Below, piece after piece: positions 62,738 to 64,000 of a stretch of DNA of 64,000 nt (position 1 is the stretch's first letter; each line of letters opens with the position of its first letter). The stretch is from Venatoribacter pacificus (GTDB lineage Bacteria; Pseudomonadota; Gammaproteobacteria; Pseudomonadales; Oceanobacteraceae). The translations under genes and the position numbers were made by a program. The notes beneath the pieces were generated by a model, which had not been told where the DNA came from, made no database searches, and worked only from the letters and a program-made list of their open reading frames with translations. Where the stretch lies: assembly GCF_025318105.1 (NCBI RefSeq), contig NZ_JAOANI010000015.1, positions 620,001 through 684,000 of the forward strand. Reading direction: 5' to 3'.

Positions 62738-63082
62738 GTGGATATTTTCGACCAGCTTGAACAGAAAGTGTTACGTACCATCAGCAGCATCGAAACCCTG
62801 CAGCTGGATAATATGCAATTGCAGGAAGACGTACAGAAACTGAACAATGAACAGCAGCAGACCCGGCAGCAACTGGCTGAAGCTGCTGCGCAATTGGTTG
62901 AACGCGATGCTGAAGCTCTGGCTCAGCAACAGCAGATTGAGCAACTGAATGCGCAAATACTACAAATGCAGCAAGACAACGAGCGTCTGAAAAAAGACAA
63001 TACGCGACTGTCACACGAAAATAACGAATGGGCCGCCAAGGCAGAAACCTTGCTGCAGGCACTGGATCTGGCCGAAGTCTGA
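62738..63082 (+). CDS. ZapB-like coiled-coil protein
   Basis: All-helical coiled coil of 114 residues from GTG 62738. Both ends resemble E. coli ZapB (81 residues): DIFDQLEQKVLRTISSIETL at the start, and NNEWAAKAETLLQALDLAEV at the end against NGWQERLQALLGRMEEV. The middle is longer by about four heptads, rich in glutamine. ZapB links the Z-ring to MatP and the chromosome terminus. The resemblance may be partly due to coiled-coil composition. The weak ribosome site is AAGAG; it lies between rdgB and hemW. Confidence 0.65.
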   Translation: MDIFDQLEQKVLRTISSIETLQLDNMQLQEDVQKLNNEQQQTRQQLAEAAAQLVERDAEALAQQQQIEQLNAQILQMQQDNERLKKDNTRLSHENNEWAAKAETLLQALDLAEV

Positions 63083-63104
63083 GCCGGAAATTGAGGAAGT
63101 AATC

Positions 63105-64000
63105 ATGCTGCATCTGCCGCCGCTGAGTCTGTATATTCATGTTCCCTGGTGTATCCGCAAATGCCCATACTGCGACTTTAACTCGCATCAGGCTGAGGGC
63201 GATCTGCCGGAGCGGGAATATATTCAGGCACTGCTGGCCGATCTGGATGAAGACCTGCGCTGGGTGCAGGGGCGGGAGATTCACAGCATTTTCTTTGGCG
63301 GCGGCACGCCCAGCCTGCTGTCGGCCAGGGCCTACGAAGTACTGTTTAAAGGACTGAAGCAGCGCCTCACCTTTGCCAAAGACATTGAAATTACCCTCGA
63401 AGCCAACCCCGGCACCTTTGAGGCAGAAAAATTTTCTGCCTACCGTAAACTGGGGATCAACCGCTTATCGATTGGCATACAGAGCTTTCAGCCCGAGCAC
63501 CTGCAGAAGCTTGGCCGTGTGCATGATCGCGAGCAGGCACTGCGGGCCATTAAACTGGCAAAAAAAGCCGGCTTTGATAATTTCAATCTGGATTTAATGC
63601 ATGGTTTACCGGGGCAAACGGTCGAACAGGCGCTGGACGATCTGCAACAGGCGCTGGCGTTTAAGCCGACGCATTTATCCTGGTACCAGCTGACCATAGA
63701 ACCCAATACCGAATTTTATAAACGTCCGCCGCAGTTACCGGAAGACGACGCCTTATGGGATATTCAGGAGGCCGGGCTGGCATTACTGGCGGAGCACGGT
63801 TTCGACCACTACGAAATATCGGCTCATTGCCAGCCGGGTAAAGCCTCGAAACATAATCTGAATTACTGGCAGTTTGGTGATTACCTTGGCATTGGCGCCG
63901 GAGCACACGGCAAAATCACCCTGGCCGATGCCAACGTAATTTACCGCACGCAGAAAACCCGCCTGCCACGGGACTATCTCAATCCGGATAAAACCTTCCT
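63105..64000 (+). CDS. hemW: Radical SAM heme chaperone HemW, 3'-truncated by window edge
   Basis: Radical SAM protein, first 298 residues visible. The cluster motif CIRKCPYCDF (C-x3-C-x2-C) is at residues 16-25 with the extra downstream residue typical of HemN/HemW; FFGGGTPSLL and LSIGIQSFQPEHL follow. HemW inserts heme into respiratory enzymes and is not the coproporphyrinogen oxidase it was once named for. GAGGAAG precedes ATG 63105. It follows the ZapB-like gene by 22 bases; the frame is open to the window end. Confidence 0.92.
   Translation, partial: MLHLPPLSLYIHVPWCIRKCPYCDFNSHQAEGDLPEREYIQALLADLDEDLRWVQGREIHSIFFGGGTPSLLSARAYEVLFKGLKQRLTFAKDIEITLEANPGTFEAEKFSAYRKLGINRLSIGIQSFQPEHLQKLGRVHDREQALRAIKLAKKAGFDNFNLDLMHGLPGQTVEQALDDLQQALAFKPTHLSWYQLTIEPNTEFYKRPPQLPEDDALWDIQEAGLALLAEHGFDHYEISAHCQPGKASKHNLNYWQFGDYLGIGAGAHGKITLADANVIYRTQKTRLPRDYLNPDKTF

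Overview
The window looks like chromosomal DNA of a marine gammaproteobacterium, most likely of the Oceanospirillales type (Thalassolituus, Oleibacter or Oceanobacter relatives); the rank is an inference from gene content and from gene orders recalled from Pseudomonas and its relatives, not from a database search. Three blocks keep well-known gammaproteobacterial order: a HAD phosphatase divergent from rppH-ptsP, followed at a distance by TauE/SafE-lgt-thyA and folA; ubiK beside glnK-amtB; and metX-metW-DUF4426-rdgB-(ZapB-like)-hemW. No prophage, insertion sequence, CRISPR array, rRNA or tRNA gene was seen.

Layout. 0-3.6 kb: the 3' part of a GMC flavo-oxidoreductase with a cysteine motif like that of Fe-S FAD-glucose dehydrogenase, then gdhA. 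3.7-8.5 kb: a minus-strand operon (acyl-CoA dehydrogenase, SDR, APH-type kinase, histidine phosphatase, SDR) that resembles systems degrading 4-hydroxyacyl-CoA. 8.6-12.4 kb: two divergent cyclic-di-GMP enzymes. 13-25 kb: a nitrogen-scavenging region with allophanate hydrolase and its GntR regulator, the urea transporter urtABCDE, ubiK, and porin-glnK-amtB. Each of the three nitrogen transcription units starts behind a sigma-54 type -24/-12 element, and the first also has a perfect palindrome at its predicted start site. 25-34 kb: HexR, UvrD with a LexA-like box, an orphan TRAP binding lipoprotein, an HDOD protein, RlmI, an imelysin lipoprotein and a HAD phosphatase. 34.5-46.7 kb: rppH-ptsP, the murein enzymes YcbK and YcbB, NRDE protein, TauE/SafE, lgt-thyA, an EAL protein with a broken GGDEF motif, folA and a TonB-like hypothetical gene behind a large hairpin. 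46.7-59.7 kb: acyl-CoA ligase, Mpo1-like protein, AraC regulator, a coupled pair of lipoprotein genes (seven-repeat RCC1 propeller and di-heme oxidoreductase), PHA depolymerase, an operon of a DUF917 protein and a hybrid histidine kinase, and an ABC-F protein. 59.8-64 kb: the metX to hemW operon-like block, cut by the right edge.

How the parts fit. GdhA, PII (GlnK), AmtB, UrtABCDE, allophanate hydrolase and the nitrogen PTS enzyme PtsP together describe a cell tuned to scarce nitrogen. The acyl-CoA dehydrogenase/kinase operon, the acyl-CoA ligase and the PHA depolymerase describe carbon storage and lipid use. Two small palindromic repeat families sit between genes; in three of five copies they supply the stop codon of the neighbouring minus-strand gene.
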